Assembly: GCA_003023535.1 (NCBI GenBank) | Contig: PXSC01000096.1 | Coordinates: 1 to 19,161 of the forward strand | DNA from: Halobacteriales archaeon QS_9_70_65 | GTDB taxonomy: Archaea > Halobacteriota > Halobacteria > Halobacteriales > Haloarculaceae | Reading direction: 5' to 3' | DNA: 19,161 nt | Shown here: positions 1-10,068 of the stretch, piece by piece | How the letters are laid out: each line of letters opens with the position of its first letter | Numbering within the stretch: position 1 is the first letter of the stretch | Notes under the pieces: generated by a model | Seen by the model: the letters and a program-made list of their open reading frames with translations, nothing else | Database searches by the model: none | What the model was told of the DNA's origin: nothing | Position numbers and translations under genes: made by a program

Positions 1-806
1 CGAGGTGGTGAACAACTACGCCGACGAGGACCACCCGAGCGCGCCGCCCGAGGAGTTCCTCTTCCGGCGGGCCAACGCCTACCAGGCCTACTACGAACAT
101 CAGCCGCTCCGGCCCTCGCGGCTGCCGGAGGGCCCGGACTTCTCGCTGTACCGACGGTTCCGGTTCGGGTCGCTGGCGACGTTCAACGTCCTCGACACGC
201 GGCAGTACCGCGACGAACAGACCGGAAGCCGGCGCGAGGCGAACGACCCCGACCGGACGATTCTCGGCGCCGACCAGCGCGAGTGGCTCGTCGACGGCCT
301 CGAGAGTTCGACGACCCGCTGGAACGTCATCGCCCAGCAGGTCCCCTTCGCCGCCCGCGACGATAACCCGGCCCCCGGCGTGGAGAACTTCGGCGCCGGC
401 GACAAGTGGGACGGCTACCGCGCCGACCGGAGACGCCTCCTCGACGTGATGGCCGGCGACGACTCGCTGAACCCCGTCGTCGTCACCGGCGACGTCCATC
501 GCAACTTCGTCTACGACGTCAAGGCCGATTTCTACGACGAGAACTCCGCGACCGTCGGCACCGAGTACGTCGGCACCTCCATCTCGTCGTTCGGGGACGG
601 AACCGGCGTCACGACGTACGGCGAGGACCCCAACGACCCCTGGCGGAAGTTCATGAACGACCACCCCCGACCAGTGGCGGACCGACTACCGGGTCGTCTC
701 GACGGTCGCCCGGCCGGAGGCCGACGTCGAGACGCGGGCGACGTTCGTCACCTGGGCCGGCGACCCGGGTGCACAGCGGGTCTCCTCGCGGGTCCGCTCC
801 CCCTGA
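1..806 (+). pseudogene. PhoD-like alkaline phosphatase, 3' part, frameshifted
   Basis: C-terminal part of a PhoD-family metallophosphatase (phosphodiesterase/alkaline phosphatase, normally exported and calcium/iron dependent). The 5' end lies outside the window. Visible family signs are VNNYAD at the very start, which normally follows the DDHE motif, LGADQREWL, and the metal-binding VVVTGDVHRNFVYDV stretch around base 475. The reading frame that begins at the window edge holds to about base 664 (WRKFMNDH). The true C-terminus then continues in another frame from base 669 (DQWRTDYRVVSTVARPE) to a TGA at 804-806. About 9 family residues that usually lie between these blocks are absent, so a deletion of roughly 26 bases fits. 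The gene is convergent with pheT, 27 bases away. Family assignment is strong. Whether the break is biological or an assembly error cannot be told here. Confidence 0.8.
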
Positions 807-833
807 CCGTCCGAGAGGCCAGTCCGTCTTCGA

Positions 834-2601
834 CTACCGCAGCCCGTCCAGCCGGAACTCGAAGCCGGCGATCGGCACCTCGAGGTCGTGTTCGACGAGC
901 ACCCGCGGGTGGAACTCGCCGACGACGCCGACCGGCTCGCCGTCCAGCACCACCGTGGCCGTCCGGCCGTCGATGAACGAGGGGTGGTCGGTCGGGGGCG
1001 TCGCCAGCCGCACGCCGAACGCGCGGGCGATGGACTGGAGCCGCCCCTTGGCGTCCTCGTAGGAGGCGTCGGTCCGGGCGACGACCCCGGCGACCGAGCG
1101 GCCCTCCGCGACGTTGGTCGGCTCCTCGTCGTCGACGCCGGCGACGAGGCCGACCTCCGCGAGGTCCTGGGGGTACGGCCGGTGGGTGTTGTTCTCCAGC
1201 ACCATCGGCGCCGACGGCGTCGTCGTCGGGCGACAGCCCCGTCCGGTCGAACAGCTCCCGTTCGCTCGTCAGGTGAAAGTTCAGCAGGTCCTCGAACCCC
1301 AGCCCCACGAGGACGTCCCGGGCGGCGTCCTCCAGCCGCGAACGCTCCGTGCGGCCGCCGACCGTCGAGACGTCCGGGTACCGCGGTTCAAGGCCGTTGA
1401 ATCCGTAGGCCCGGCCCACGTCGTCGACGATGTCGGTCGGGTGGCGCACGTCGACCCGGTAGGCCGGAATCTCGACGTCGTAGGCGAGGGCGTCGTCCGT
1501 GCCGGGGGCTTCCGTCTCGTCGGCGTCGTCGGCGCCGTCGGCACCACGTGGCGCGTCGACCGTGTCGTCGCCGGCGGAACCGGCCGTCCGGGTCGCGTGG
1601 GAGGGGACCGACTCCAGTTCCACGCCGTCGTCGTCGGCGTCGCCGTCCGACCGCTCGGCGTCCAGCCCCGACCGCTCCAGCAGGTCGACGACGTCCTCGC
1701 CGGCGATGTCGACCCCCAGCGTCCGCTCGATGCGGTCGTGAGAGACCGTCTTCGTCGCCGTCGAGAGGTCCGGCCGCCGCAGTTCCCGGTCGGCGTACTC
1801 GACGGTCACGGCCTCGATCCGCCCGCCGCGGGCGTCCAGCGCGTAGCAGACGATGGCCAGCATCCGGTCGACCGTCCACTGGTCCGTCCCCGTCATCTCC
1901 ACCAGCAGGTCCCGCGAGCCGGTCGCGACCTCGGTCCGTCGGCCGTTGATGACCGGCGGGAACGAGAACAGCCCGATGTCGTCGTAGATGGCGGGGTACC
2001 GCTCGAGGCCGGCGACGAGGTCGCCGTACGTGTCGCCGACGGGGTGCTCGGACAGCACCGCCGCGGGCGTCCGCTCGGCGTCGTCGTCCAGCGGGACGAA
2101 CGTGTCGCCCTCGGGGTCGATGCCCCGGTAGACGATCCGCTTGTCGTCGGTCCCGGCGGGCTTCAGCATCGTCAGGTCGTGGACGCCGATGGCGCCCTTC
2201 GCCCGTCCCCGGCCCATCGTCGCGTGGAGTTTCTCCTGCAGCTGGATTATCGACGCCAGTTCGGCTTCGCCGAGGTCCAGCCCCCGGACGACCGCGCCGG
2301 TGACGTACGGCCGTTCGTCCGGCACGGAGTCGTCGACCTCGATCGTCCACTCGGGGTCGGTCGTGTCGGGCACGTAGACGCCGCGGTCTTTGCCGTACTG
2401 GTAGCGCAGCGAGCGGGCGATGCCCTCGACGGACAGCCGATCCAGCCGGTCGGGGGCGAACTCCAGTTCGAACTCCCCGTCGTCGGTTTCACCCTCGAAC
2501 TCCAGCCCGAGCGCGAAGAGGTCCGACTGCAGCTCCTCGTCGTTCCTGTCGGTGCCGGTCAGCCGCCGCAGCTCGTCGGGGTCGACGTCGACGACGGGCA
2601 T
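834..2601 (-). pseudogene. pheT: Phenylalanyl-tRNA synthetase beta subunit, frameshifted by an internal deletion
   Basis: Beta chain of the cytoplasmic (alpha-beta)2 phenylalanyl-tRNA synthetase, which charges tRNA-Phe. Start MPVVDVDPDEL is the usual archaeal PheT N-terminus, and its ATG overlaps the pheS stop by one base (ATGA). The first frame runs through the B3/4 and B5 regions to about residue 464 (FDRTGLSPDDDAVG). After base ~1210 the protein continues in a second frame from MVLENNTHRPYPQDLAEVGL to a normal C-terminus EFRLDGLR. About 30 residues expected between the blocks (the segment normally ending in a WALPSLL-like motif) are missing, so about 90 bases are deleted with a frame change. 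Residues ~317-374 form an unusual Asp/Glu/Gly/Ala-rich insert. PheT should be essential, so an assembly error is more likely than a true pseudogene unless another copy exists. Translationally coupled with pheS. Confidence 0.9.
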
Positions 2602-4030
2602 CAGTGGACCACCTCCACGTCCCGCAGCAGCTCCAGGTCACACAGCGTCCCGTGGACGTCGCGGACGTCCTCGAAGCCGTACATCAGCATGAGCAGCCGC
2701 TCCAGTGCCAGCCCCCAGGCCATCACGTCGCAGTCGACGCCCAACGGCCGAAGCACCTCCTCCCGGAAGACCCCCGAGTTGCCGATCTCGATGAGCTCGC
2801 CCGTCTCGGGGTGCTCGCCGAACAGCTCGAAGCTCGGCTCCGTGTAGGGGTTGTAGTGGGGCTTGAACTCCAGGTCGGTAATGCCGAACTGCTCGTAGAA
2901 CTCCGTGAACGTCCCCATCAGGTCCCGGACGGACAGCTCCTCGGCCATCACCCACCCCTCGATCTGGAAGAACTCCAGCAGGTGCGTCGGGTCGAGCGTG
3001 TCGTTGCGGTACACCTTCTCGACGCTGAAGTACCGCTGGGGTGGCTCCAGTTCGCCGGCGGCTTCCCCCGAGAGGTGCCGCATCGACAGCGACGTGGTGT
3101 GACCCCGCAGGTCGACCTGCTTGGCCACCGCCGGCGTCCACGGCGAGTGGTAGCCGTCGCCGTCCTCGCCGACGCCCTCGCGGTGGGCGTCCTCGACGCC
3201 CGCCAGGAGGTCCTCCGGAATCGACTCCATCGGCGGCACGTCCAGGGCGAACTGGTCCCAGTGGGTCCGGGCCGGGTGGTCCTGGGGCATGAACAGACAG
3301 TCGTTGATCCAGAACTCCGCGTCGGCGTGAGGGCCCTCCATCTCCCGGAATCGGCGTCGGCCTCGACGTTGTAGTCGGCGAACTCGACGTCCTCCCAGTC
3401 GCCGGAGGTCAGCAGTTCGGGCGTCACCTGGCCGACCGTCTCGGCGGCCTCGACGCCCTCCATCAGCGCGGTGACACCGTCGTCGGACAGCGTCACCGAC
3501 CGGACCGTCGTCTCCGAGCGCTCGAGCAGGCCGCGGGACTCGAGTCGGTCGAGGACGTCCGCATCGAGGTATCCGGCCGACCCCTCGGCGACGGCCTCGA
3601 GTGCGTCCGGTTCGGGGTCGTCGTCGCCGGCCTCGGGGTCGGCGAGCACCGCGCCGCCGTCGATCTCGCCCAGTCCCTTCCGGGCGAGGTTCGTCAGCGC
3701 GACGTCGACCGCCTCGCCGTCGAGGTCGGCGGCCTCGACGAGTCGGCCCATCTCGGCCGGCTCCCCGTCGGCGCCGACCTCCAGGGCCGCCTCGTGGAGC
3801 CGCCGCTCGGGTAGTCCCGCCCCGCGGTACCGCTCGCCCTCGGCCGTGAGGGCGACCTCCTCGGCGACGTGCTCCTCAAGGTCGAGCAGTCCTTCGTCAG
3901 CGAGTTCGAAGGCGGCCCGCGTGACCGCGGCGGGGTCTTCGCCGAGTTCCTCGGCGAGTTGTGCGATCGTCTTCGTCTCGGTCGCGCTGGCGGTTTCCAG
4001 CAGCGCGACCTGCGTGTCGGGCAGTCTCAT
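2601..4030 (-). pseudogene. pheS: Phenylalanyl-tRNA synthetase alpha subunit, frameshifted by an internal deletion
   Basis: Catalytic alpha chain of Phe-tRNA synthetase (class II aaRS). Start MRLPDTQVALLE is the usual haloarchaeal PheS N-terminus; residues 1-~220 hold the winged-helix tRNA-binding domains. This frame runs to VEADAD near base 3352. The catalytic domain then continues in another frame, FREMEGPHADAEFW (motif 1 area), MPQDHPARTHWDQF, then YFSVEKVYRNDTLDPTH (motif 2) and GLALERLLMLMYGFEDVR (motif 3). Some 25-28 residues normally joining the two blocks are absent, equal to a deletion of about 80 bases that changes frame. First gene of pheST, downstream of the small ORF at 4121-4198. 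No RBS or TATA box is obvious just before 4030, so it is probably read from the promoter near 4225. Identity is very sure; the break resembles those in neighbouring genes. Confidence 0.92.
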
Positions 4031-4120
4031 TGGCGTGTGTGTGCGTGGCTGACTGTTAGCGGTTCCGACTCGACGGCGGAGTTTCGGCGGCCGGCGCGGC
4101 GCCGACCGGGTCCACCCCAC

Positions 4121-4198
4121 CTACGCGGAGAAGAAGCCGAACCCGGCGGCGGCGGTGCGGTCGGCGGCGACGCCGTCGGCAGCGGGCTCGGGTGCCAT
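4121..4198 (-). CDS. Candidate Phe-rich leader peptide of pheST (25 codons)
   Basis: Short ORF, ATG at 4198 to TAG at 4121-4123. It encodes 25 residues beginning MAPEPAADG and ending AAAGFGFFSA, so three of the last six residues are Phe. A TATA-like element (4219-4231) is centred about 27 bases before this ATG, the normal spacing for leaderless haloarchaeal transcripts, whereas pheS itself starts about 90 bases after this ORF. The transcript would therefore begin at this ORF. A 6-bp dyad with 3-nt spacer (4201-4215) lies between TATA box and ATG. By analogy with the bacterial pheM leader of pheST it could sense charged tRNA-Phe, but attenuation of this kind is not established in haloarchaea, and it may simply be a small protein. 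No homologue search was possible. Confidence 0.45.
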   Translation of the reverse strand: MAPEPAADGVAADRTAAAGFGFFSA

Positions 4199-4218
4199 AC
4201 GCGGCAGATTGCCGCTCC

Positions 4219-4231
4219 GAAACAAAAGCGT
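4219..4231 (-). promoter_or_regulatory. Core promoter (BRE/TATA-like) for leader ORF and pheST
   Basis: On the minus strand the sequence reads AACGCTTTTGTTTCGG, an AT-rich box in a GC-rich region, centred about 27 bases before the ATG at 4198. It resembles the CGTTTTCC-type boxes before other genes in this window. A GCGGCA-GAT-TGCCGC dyad (4201-4215) lies just downstream and could be an operator. Confidence 0.5.
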
Positions 4232-4242
4232 TGCGCCCGCAA

Positions 4243-4390
4243 TTCAACACGACTCAAGATGGAGTCTCCGGCCTCAAGTCGAGAAGGATCGGAGGTCCCT
4301 CTAACTGTTCGAGCGGGCGCCTCGCGCCCGTGAGAAGAGAGCGACTGAAGGGAGCGAGTAAGACGGGGAGGAACCCGACGTGGCCGACCG
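4243..4390 (+). repeat. Remnant of an insertion-sequence end (copy B)
   Basis: Homologous to 15611-15695. Both share the block GGAG(C/T)C(C/T)CCGGCCTCAAG and, at the other end, GAGCGAGTA(A/G)G(A/C)C.GG followed by GAGGAA(A/C)CCGAC(A/G)T(A/G)G. Compared with copy A, this one carries about 70 extra bases between the blocks, including a CGGGCGC-CTC-GCGCCCG hairpin with a 3-nt loop (4314-4330). The layout (CTCAAGGA-type motif, then a GGGAAT- or GGAAAC-type end) resembles the 3' end of the tnpB element at 17113-17217. Best read as a solo right end of an IS200/IS605-type element; no tnpB is attached. Confidence 0.5.
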
Positions 4391-4603
4391 TATTTGATCA
4401 AGCGGGAGCCGGCCGATCAGTCGACGTCGGGCGGGGCCTCGAACGGGGCCGACCGTTCGCGGAGCGAGCCGACGCAAGCACGACCGCAGGTCGCGCGCAG
4501 CGAGGCGCAGCCCGCGAGCGGGAGGGGGCGTTCGGAAGTGCCACCGTCACCGCCGAAGTTTGCCAATTCGTTTTCCGGTCCGAGTGAAGTAGGGTCGGGT
4601 CAG

Positions 4604-5756
4604 TCACGTTCCGTGCTGCCAGCTGTCCATGTACTCCCGCTGAGGGTCGGTCAGCTCGTCGATCTCGACGCCCTCGGCGGCGAGCTTGATCTCGGCGACC
4701 TCCCGGTCCAGTTCGTCCGGCACCTCGTGGACGCCGGGGTCGTAGCCGTCGCCGTCGACCAGCTCGCGGACGCAGACGGCCTGGATTCCGAAGCTCTGGT
4801 CCATCACCTCGACGGGGTGGCCCATCGCCACCGGCGAGGCGAGATTCACCAGCCGGCCGTCGGCCAGCACGTTGATACGGCGGCCGTCGGGCATGCGGAA
4901 CTCCTCGACGCCCTCGCGGACCTCCCGGCGGGATTCCGCGAGGTCGTTCAGGCCGTCGAGGTCGATCTCGACGTTGAAGTGGCCGGCGTTGGCCAGCACC
5001 ACGCCGTCGTCCATCCGCTCGACGTGCTCGGCGGTGACGACGTCGCGGTTGCCGGTCGTCGTCACGAAGACGTCGCCCCGCTCGGCGGCCTCGGCCATCG
5101 GGCAGACCTCGTAGCCCTCCATGTGGGCCTCCAGCGCCCGCCGCGGCTCGACCTCGGTGACGACGACGTCGGCGTTCTGTCCCTCGGCCTTCTTCGCGAC
5201 GCCGCGGCCGCAGTAGCCGTAGCCGGCGACGACGACGGTCTTGCCGGCGAACGAGAGGTTCGTCGTCATCGCGACGTTCGACAGCGTCGCCTCGCCGGTC
5301 CCGTGGACGTTGTCGAACAGCCGCTTCATCGGCGTGTCGTTGACCGCGAACATCGGGTAGCTTAGCGCGCCGTCGTCGTCCATCGCGCGCAGCCGGTGGA
5401 CGCCGGTGGTCGTCTCCTCGCAGCCGCCGACGACGGAGTCCAGCAGCTCCGGTCGGTCCTCGTGGATGGCCATCACCAGGTCGCCGCCGTCGTCGATCGT
5501 GACGGTCGGCCCGTGAGCCCGTGATGGCCACCTCCGCGCCCGCCTCGGCCAGCACCTCCGTCAGCACCGCCGTCTTGGCCTCGACGTGCATCGCCATCGC
5601 CACCGTCTCGCCCTCCAGCGGCCGCTCGGCGCCGAACTCCTCCGCGACCGCCGTCATGATCGGCATGTGCTGGCGGGCCCACGCGATTTTCTTCCGGCCG
5701 GCCTCGCGGGTCTCCGCCGGCGTCTCGAGCCGCTCGGTGATCGTCGGTTGGTCCAT
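4604..5756 (-). pseudogene. ahcY: S-adenosylhomocysteine hydrolase, frameshifted by an internal deletion
   Basis: NAD-dependent cytosolic enzyme that splits S-adenosylhomocysteine into adenosine and homocysteine, closing the SAM cycle. Visible family signatures are [48 protein letters not shown], the NAD-binding [32 protein letters not shown], and the C-terminus DSWQHGT. The N-terminal frame runs to AEVAITGS near base 5514; the rest starts in another frame at [19 protein letters not shown]. About 45 residues, the stretch that normally begins NPLSTHDDVAAAL, are missing, so roughly 130 bases are deleted with a frame change. A TATA-like box lies 28 bases before the ATG. The MTA/SAH deaminase two genes away works on the same metabolite. 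Identity is very sure; an assembly error is the likely cause of the break. Confidence 0.92.
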
Positions 5757-5776
5757 ATCCCTACGTGGAGTGACGG

Positions 5777-5790
5777 CGGGAAAACGCTAC
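5777..5790 (-). promoter_or_regulatory. Core promoter of ahcY
   Basis: Minus strand reads GTAGCGTTTTCCCGCC, AT-rich core centred about 27 bases before the ATG at 5756, the spacing of a leaderless haloarchaeal promoter. Confidence 0.5.
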
Positions 5791-5915
5791 CGCAACGCCG
5801 GCGTCGTCCCGCACTGCCGACCGTGGTTCTCTCGGGAGTCCCCGGCAGTATTCGAGAGGGTACTACGCGGGCCACATCTCCCGAAACGGACCGTTCCGGG
5901 CGGGCTCCGACAGTA

Positions 5916-6830
<915 letters not shown>

Positions 6831-6856
6831 CGCAGTCGACACCGAGGTCGAGCCGT

Positions 6857-6866
6857 CGATAAAGGG
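6857..6866 (-). promoter_or_regulatory. Core promoter of the secreted-protein gene
   Basis: Minus strand reads CCCCTTTATCGACGG. The TTTATC box is about 31 bases before the ATG at 6830 but only about 19 before the upstream ATG at 6842, which favours the shorter start. Confidence 0.5.
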
Positions 6867-6960
6867 GGATTCCCGTTCAGTAGGTTCACCCCAGTTCGGG
6901 CGCCCGAACGAGCGATCCAGCGCGTCGCAGAAGATTCAACGACGGATCTCGTCGTTTAAC

Positions 6961-8259
6961 TCACCCGTCGGAGGCGCGCTCGACGGCGGCGGCGGCGTGG
7001 CGCTCGGCCTCTCGGCGGACCGGGCCGGCGGGTAGCGTGCACACCTCGCGGTCCCGCATGAGCACCTCGCCGTCGACGACGGTGTGACGGACGTCGGAGC
7101 CGCGGGCGGCGTAGGCGAGGTGGCTGACGAGGTCGTGTGCCGGCGTCAGGTGCGGCGCCTCCAGGTCGACGACCGCGAGGTCGGCGAGGGCGCCCGCCTC
7201 GATTCGACCGGCGTCGATTCCCAGCAGGTCGGCGCCGCCGGCCGTCGCCGCCCGCACCGCTGCCTCGGCCGGCACCGCGGCGGCGTCGTCGGCCGCCAGC
7301 TTCCCCACCATCGCCGCGTCGCGGACCTCGTCGAGAACGTCGAGGTCGTTGTTCGAGGCGGCGCCGTCCGTCCCCAGGCCGACCGTGACGCCGGCGTCCA
7401 GCAGCCGCTGGACCGGCGCGACGCCGCTCGCGAGCTTCATGTTCGAGGCCGGACAGTGGGTCACGCCGACGCCGCGGTCGGCGAGCAGGTCGATCTCGCC
7501 GTCGTCGAGATGAACACCGTGGGCGATGAAGTCCGACGGCTCCAGCAGGCCGTGGTCGTCGGCGTACGCCAGCGGCCGGACGCCGTGGGCCTCGACGATG
7601 GAGTCGACCTCCTCGTCGGTCTCGTTGGCGTGGTAGTGCAGCGGGACGCCGGCGTCGCGGGCCCGCGGGACGAACTCCTCCAGCAGCTCCGTCGAGACGG
7701 TCGTCAGCGAGTGCGGCATCAGCGCCGTCCGGACGCGGCCGTCGGCGGCGCCGTCGAGTTCGCGGGCGACGGCCAGCCCCTCCTCGAAGTCCGCCCGCGC
7801 CGCGGCGTCGTCCTTGCCGGTCGTGACGACGCCGTGGCCGACCCGCGCCCGGAGGCCGGCCTCCTCGATCGCGCCGACGACCGCCGGCACGTGGAAGTAC
7901 ATGTCCGCGAAGGCGGTGACGCCGTTGCGGATCATCTCCAGCAGCCCCAGCCGGGCGCCGGCCCGGACGTCGTCGGGCTCGAGGGCGGCCTCCAGCGGCC
8001 AGATGTCCTCCTGCAGCCAGGCCTCCAGCGGCTTGTCGTCGGCGTAACCCCGCAGCAGCGTCATCGCGACGTGGCAGTGGGCGTTGACGAACCCGGGGAC
8101 GACGAGCCCGCCCTCGGCGTCGAGCGTCTCGTCGGCGTCGCCGGTCGCCTCGCCGACGGCAGCGATACGGCCCCGTCCGCGGTCGACGACCACGTCGGCC
8201 TCGACGACCGTCATGTCGGGCTCGAGGACGCGCCCGCCGATGATCTCGAGCGTTTCCAT
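6961..8259 (-). CDS. mtaD: 5-methylthioadenosine/S-adenosylhomocysteine deaminase
   Basis: Cytosolic amidohydrolase of the TrzA/AtzA-like family that deaminates MTA and SAH to the inosyl compounds, part of SAM by-product salvage. At 432 residues it is the usual length and appears intact. Motifs in order: N-terminal beta domain, [20 protein letters not shown] (metal-binding HxH), [36 protein letters not shown] (metal and substrate His), [13 protein letters not shown] (third His), [14 protein letters not shown] and [14 protein letters not shown] (catalytic Asp). The C-terminal stretch [15 protein letters not shown] is typical. The gene faces hisG with a 95-base gap; a weak TTCAATC box on the minus strand (about 8283-8289) lies near the expected -27. 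With ahcY nearby, both routes for SAH removal sit in one neighbourhood. Family is sure; the exact substrate is inferred. Confidence 0.88.
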   Translation of the reverse strand: METLEIIGGRVLEPDMTVVEADVVVDRGRGRIAAVGEATGDADETLDAEGGLVVPGFVNAHCHVAMTLLRGYADDKPLEAWLQEDIWPLEAALEPDDVRAGARLGLLEMIRNGVTAFADMYFHVPAVVGAIEEAGLRARVGHGVVTTGKDDAAARADFEEGLAVARELDGAADGRVRTALMPHSLTTVSTELLEEFVPRARDAGVPLHYHANETDEEVDSIVEAHGVRPLAYADDHGLLEPSDFIAHGVHLDDGEIDLLADRGVGVTHCPASNMKLASGVAPVQRLLDAGVTVGLGTDGAASNNDLDVLDEVRDAAMVGKLAADDAAAVPAEAAVRAATAGGADLLGIDAGRIEAGALADLAVVDLEAPHLTPAHDLVSHLAYAARGSDVRHTVVDGEVLMRDREVCTLPAGPVRREAERHAAAAVERASDG

Positions 8260-8354
8260 ACGGCCCGTTGGCCCACCGGCGGATTGAACCTGCCGACACG
8301 CACGCGGGCCGCGGCGTCCGACAGGGCAAAGGGTCGGCCCTCACAACGGCGGGT

Positions 8355-9206
8355 ATGCGCATCGCCGTGCCCAACAAGGGGCGTCTGCACGACCCGGCGC
8401 TGAGCCTGCTGGAGCGGGCCGGCCTGCACGTACAGGACGGCGCCGACCGGAAGCTCTACGCCGACACCGTCGACCCCGACGTGTCGGTACTCTTCGCACG
8501 CGCGACCGACATCCCCGAGTACGTCGCCGACGGCGCCGCCGCCCTCGGGGTCACCGGGCTCGATCAGACACGGGAGTCGAACGTCGAATTGGTCGACCTG
8601 CTGGACCTCGAGTTCGGCGAGTGCCGGCTCGTCCTCGCCGCGCCGGAGGAAGGCGGGGTGACGGCCCCCGAGGAGCTGTCCGGCGGGACCGTCGCCACCG
8701 AGTTTCCCCGGGTCACCGAGCGGTACTTCGAGGAGGTCGGCGTCGCACCCGACGTCGTCGAGGTGTCGGGGGCGACCGAACTCACCCCGAACGTCGACAT
8801 CGCCGACGCCATCGTCGACATCACCTCCACGGGAACCACCCTCCGGATGAACCGCCTGGCGGTCGTCGACGAGGTGCTGGAGTCGTCGGTCCGGCTGTTC
8901 GCTCATCCCGACGTCGCCGACGACCCCAAGGTCGAGCAGGTGCGGACCGCCTTTCGGTCCGTGCTCGACGCCGAGGGCAAGCGCTACCTCATGATGAACG
9001 TCCCCGAGGAGGCGCTGAACGACGTCAGAGACGTCATCCCGGGGATGGGCGGTCCGACCGTGATGAACGTGGCCGGCGATGACGACGGCGACCTCGCGGC
9101 CCACGTCGTCGTCGACGAACGCGAGGTGTTCGAGGTCATCCCCGAACTGAAGGCCGCCGGCGCGAGCGACGTACTCGTCACCGAGATCGAGCGGCTGATC
9201 GAGTAG
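8355..9206 (+). CDS. hisG: ATP phosphoribosyltransferase (long form)
   Basis: First enzyme of histidine biosynthesis, joining ATP and PRPP to phosphoribosyl-ATP in the cytosol. I start at the ATG at 8355 because [19 protein letters not shown] is the classic HisG N-terminus; the longer upstream frame has no family content. The protein is 283 residues, the length of long-form HisG with the C-terminal regulatory ACT-like domain. Visible motifs are [26 protein letters not shown], the PRPP-binding [46 protein letters not shown] and [18 protein letters not shown] at the end. Long-form enzymes need no HisZ and are usually inhibited by histidine. It stands alone here, transcribed away from the deaminase gene. 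The upstream box is weak (GGGCAAAGGG near 8327). Confidence 0.96.
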   Translation: MRIAVPNKGRLHDPALSLLERAGLHVQDGADRKLYADTVDPDVSVLFARATDIPEYVADGAAALGVTGLDQTRESNVELVDLLDLEFGECRLVLAAPEEGGVTAPEELSGGTVATEFPRVTERYFEEVGVAPDVVEVSGATELTPNVDIADAIVDITSTGTTLRMNRLAVVDEVLESSVRLFAHPDVADDPKVEQVRTAFRSVLDAEGKRYLMMNVPEEALNDVRDVIPGMGGPTVMNVAGDDDGDLAAHVVVDEREVFEVIPELKAAGASDVLVTEIERLIE

Positions 9207-9348
9207 GCCCTCCCGGCGGACCCCCCGATCGGACGCCTCAGATCGTGTCGTCACCTTGCCGGAAAATACTCGTTCCCACGCCGGCCTCCGCGGCGCGCTC
9301 CTGGAACGGGTTCCAGTAACTCCGCCTACAGAAACATCATTCAGATTA

Positions 9349-9358
9349 GGTTTAACCC
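9349..9358 (+). promoter_or_regulatory. Core promoter of the small membrane-protein gene
   Basis: TTAGGTTTAACCC with TTTAA at 9351-9355, about 28-30 bases before the ATG at 9381 in otherwise GC-rich sequence, as for a leaderless transcript. Confidence 0.45.
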
Positions 9359-9380
9359 GGTCCGGGGTCTACCTGCAGGT

Positions 9381-9626
9381 ATGATGAGACGGACTGAAAC
9401 GCCACGGCGGAACGGAACGGGACGACACGGGACGGGGAAAGTCACCGTCACGGCGCTGGGGGTGATGGGCGCGCTGTTCGGGGCGATTCTGGCGGCGGCG
9501 GCGCCGACGGCGGCCGCGACGGTCGCCGGCGCGGCGCTGGCCGTCGGTGTGGCCTGGCGACGGTCGACGGCCCGGGTCGGGACGGGACGGAACTGCCTCC
9601 CGGACGAGGCCTGCGCCGACGCCTGA
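9381..9626 (+). CDS. Small hypothetical membrane protein
   Basis: 81 residues, no family recognised. A basic N-terminus (MMRRTETPRRNGTGRHG) is followed by one long Ala/Gly hydrophobic stretch (residues ~21-57) that could form one or two membrane helices, then an Arg-containing tail with two cysteines in CLPDEAC. The start is supported by a TATA-like box at the right distance. A second ATG follows immediately (9384). It ends 55 bases before the 3' end of the convergent gene at 9682. Treated as probably real because of the promoter and the coherent membrane pattern. Confidence 0.5.
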   Translation: MMRRTETPRRNGTGRHGTGKVTVTALGVMGALFGAILAAAAPTAAATVAGAALAVGVAWRRSTARVGTGRNCLPDEACADA

Positions 9627-9681
9627 CCGCGACGCGGTCGACGCGGCCGCCACCGTGGGTACGGACGCCGCGTCGGCCGGG

Positions 9682-10032
9682 TCAGGCCAGGAAGATGTTG
9701 CCGAAGGCGAAGGCGAAGATGGTGGTGATGGCGAGGTAGAACACCGACAGCAGCACCGCCCCGCGGGTCGTCAAGCCGTAGACGAACCGGACGGCCGGGA
9801 CGGCGGCGGCGACGGCCAGCGTCGCGACGACGGCCGGGTGGTACCGGCTGAACAGCATCGCGACGAGAACCGGCGCCGGCGCGGCCTTGACGGCGTTCTG
9901 GTGGGGTTCGTCGCCGAGCACCCACAGCGCGGCGAGGTGGAGGGTGACCGCGGAGAAGAGTGTCGTCACGAGAAACGTGACCAGAAGGGCGAGCGGACCG
10001 CCGCCGACGACGTCGGCCTGCAACGGAAGCAT
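9682..10032 (-). CDS. Hypothetical integral membrane protein (about four helices)
   Basis: 116 residues, strongly hydrophobic. Likely membrane segments are GGGPLALLVTFLVTTLFSAV, LHLAALWVLG, PAPVLVAMLF, AVVATLAVAAAVPAVRFVYG and AVLLSVFYLAITTIFAFAFG. I recognise the general layout of a conserved haloarchaeal small membrane protein (residues such as DEPHQNAVKAAPAP between helices 2 and 3) but cannot name a function. It lies 36 bases downstream of tbp on the same strand, so co-transcription is possible. No catalytic motif is visible. Confidence 0.75.
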   Translation of the reverse strand: MLPLQADVVGGGPLALLVTFLVTTLFSAVTLHLAALWVLGDEPHQNAVKAAPAPVLVAMLFSRYHPAVVATLAVAAAVPAVRFVYGLTTRGAVLLSVFYLAITTIFAFAFGNIFLA

Positions 10033-10068
10033 ACGGGCGGTAGCGGGCCGGGACGTGAGTAGGTGTCG

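Larger units (their letters stand above)
4199..4603. other. Non-coding gap between ahcY 3' end and pheST leader
   Basis: 405 bases without a convincing gene. It holds the pheST promoter region at 4199-4231 and the insertion-sequence-end remnant at 4243-4390. From about 4391 to 4603 I see only GC-rich sequence and short imperfect dyads (for example around 4438-4460) and no family match in any frame. Confidence 0.6.

Noticed and set aside
748..2847. Long plus-strand frames opposite pheT and pheS (up to 577 codons)
   Set aside because: Arg/Val-rich mirror translations of GC-rich genes; no domains, and the minus strand carries clear PheT and PheS sequence.
4391..4603. Plus-strand frames after the IS-end remnant (131 and 323 codons)
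   Set aside because: They combine the remnant with antisense of ahcY; no start signal or protein features.
664..5517. Programmed frameshifting or introns to explain the broken genes
   Set aside because: Bases are missing rather than added, family residues are absent at each junction, and no slippery site or bulge-helix-bulge motif is evident.
8211..9254. 347-codon minus-strand frame over hisG
   Set aside because: It is the antisense of hisG, Asp/Gly/Val-rich without any family motif.
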